Assembly: GCA_903893795.1 (NCBI GenBank)
Contig: CAITNO010000144.1
Span: 1-33,388 of the forward strand
Origin: Candidatus Hydrogenedentota bacterium
GTDB taxonomy: Bacteria; Hydrogenedentota; Hydrogenedentia; Hydrogenedentales; CAITNO01
Length of the DNA: 33,388 nt
Reading direction: 5' to 3'
Shown here: positions 33,292 to 33,388 of the stretch, in pieces
Position numbering within the stretch: position 1 is the first letter of the stretch
Layout: each line of letters begins with the position of its first letter
Program-made: the position numbers and the translations under genes
Notes under the pieces: model-generated
What the model was told of the DNA's origin: nothing
The model's input: only the letters and a program-made list of their open reading frames with translations
The model's database searches: none

Positions 33292-33320
33292 TTGATATTA
33301 ATCTGTACTTATGTTACAAT
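33292..33320 (+). promoter_or_regulatory. near-consensus sigma70 promoter with extended -10
   Basis: TTGATA (33292-33297), exactly 17 bases and TACAAT (33315-33320) match consensus at 5 of 6 positions each. TG one base before the -10 makes it an extended -10. It starts transcription about 25 bases before the start codon at 33352. This is the best promoter in the window. Confidence 0.8.
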
Positions 33321-33351
33321 GGGCGCGTAGTTAACGTGGGAGACGTCACGC

Positions 33352-33388
33352 ATGGCAATGGGACGCGCAAACAGAGAACAGCAGGAAA
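33352..33388 (+). CDS. 5' end of a probable transposase gene (partial)
   Basis: Twelve codons are visible, MAMGRANREQQE, after GGGAG nine bases upstream. The start resembles IS1182/IS5-type transposases, which often begin MAMGRRKRE- or similar. The identification rests on this short start, the strong promoter and the insertion context, so it is tentative. Confidence 0.45.
   Translation, partial: MAMGRANREQQE

Larger units (their letters stand above)
33249..33388 (+). mobile_element. left end of an insertion sequence, continuing beyond the window
   Basis: Homology to the glycosidase stops near a CTAG at 33248-33251. The sequence then turns AT-richer and carries GCAGCCCGTGGCAAAAGTCGG, which has the look of an IS terminal inverted repeat. 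A strong promoter and a transposase-like start codon follow within 100 bases. The boundary is approximate; the other end and the second inverted repeat lie outside the window. CTAG is a possible target site. Confidence 0.5.

Overview
The window is a high-GC bacterial chromosome segment with 23 recognisable protein genes, one of them a pseudogene, plus the first codons of another at the right edge. The gene mix suggests a heterotrophic glycan degrader of the Planctomycetes/Lentisphaerae/Hydrogenedentes kind: secreted sialate O-acetylesterase, BNR sialidase-like, GH38-like, GH109-like and GH99-like proteins, a URO-D-like enzyme, Gfo/Idh proteins and secreted esterases. No rRNA or tRNA gene is visible, so this placement is inference.

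Layout. 1-6106 (minus strand): housekeeping and miscellaneous genes: ruvA-ruvB (Holliday-junction branch migration, without ruvC nearby), a LarA-type nickel racemase overlapping its upstream membrane-protein neighbour's leader, and a stand-alone protein related to the XPB/Ssl2 helicase N-terminal region. Intergenic 1806-2090 carries two different short tandem repeats. 6342-9586 (plus): a secreted sialate O-acetylesterase with a strong terminator, then an APC amino-acid permease. 9807-14753 (minus): a complete tripartite drug-efflux operon, HlyD/EmrA - DHA2/EmrB - outer-membrane factor - MarR, with a clear promoter and an 18-bp operator-like palindrome just downstream of the -10. An O-methyltransferase gene (14955-15944) lies upstream of it.

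16176-20496 (plus): the most unusual part. A GalU-type nucleotidyltransferase (TTG start) is followed after one base by a 1112-residue protein. This fuses a fucokinase-like GHMP kinase, in the N-terminal half, to a eukaryote-type UDPGP pyrophosphorylase, in the C-terminal half. The domain order is the reverse of Bacteroides Fkp and plant FKGP. The pair looks like a sugar-salvage route from free sugar through sugar-1-phosphate to NDP-sugar, built as one polypeptide, with a second pyrophosphorylase beside it.

20545-33250: a run of mostly exported carbohydrate-active proteins on both strands: GH99-like plus CBM9-like, BNR sialidase-like, GH38/DUF5054-like, URO-D-like, Tat-exported GH109-like, and two alpha/beta-hydrolase esterases. 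A small YajD-type HNH nuclease sits among them. Taken together, these could remove O-acetyl groups, sialic acid, mannose and GalNAc from host-type or mucin-type glycans; that substrate is inferred. At the right edge a GH106-like glycosidase gene has lost its 5' half at what appears to be the end of an insertion sequence. The element's sigma70 promoter and first 12 codons are visible before the window ends.
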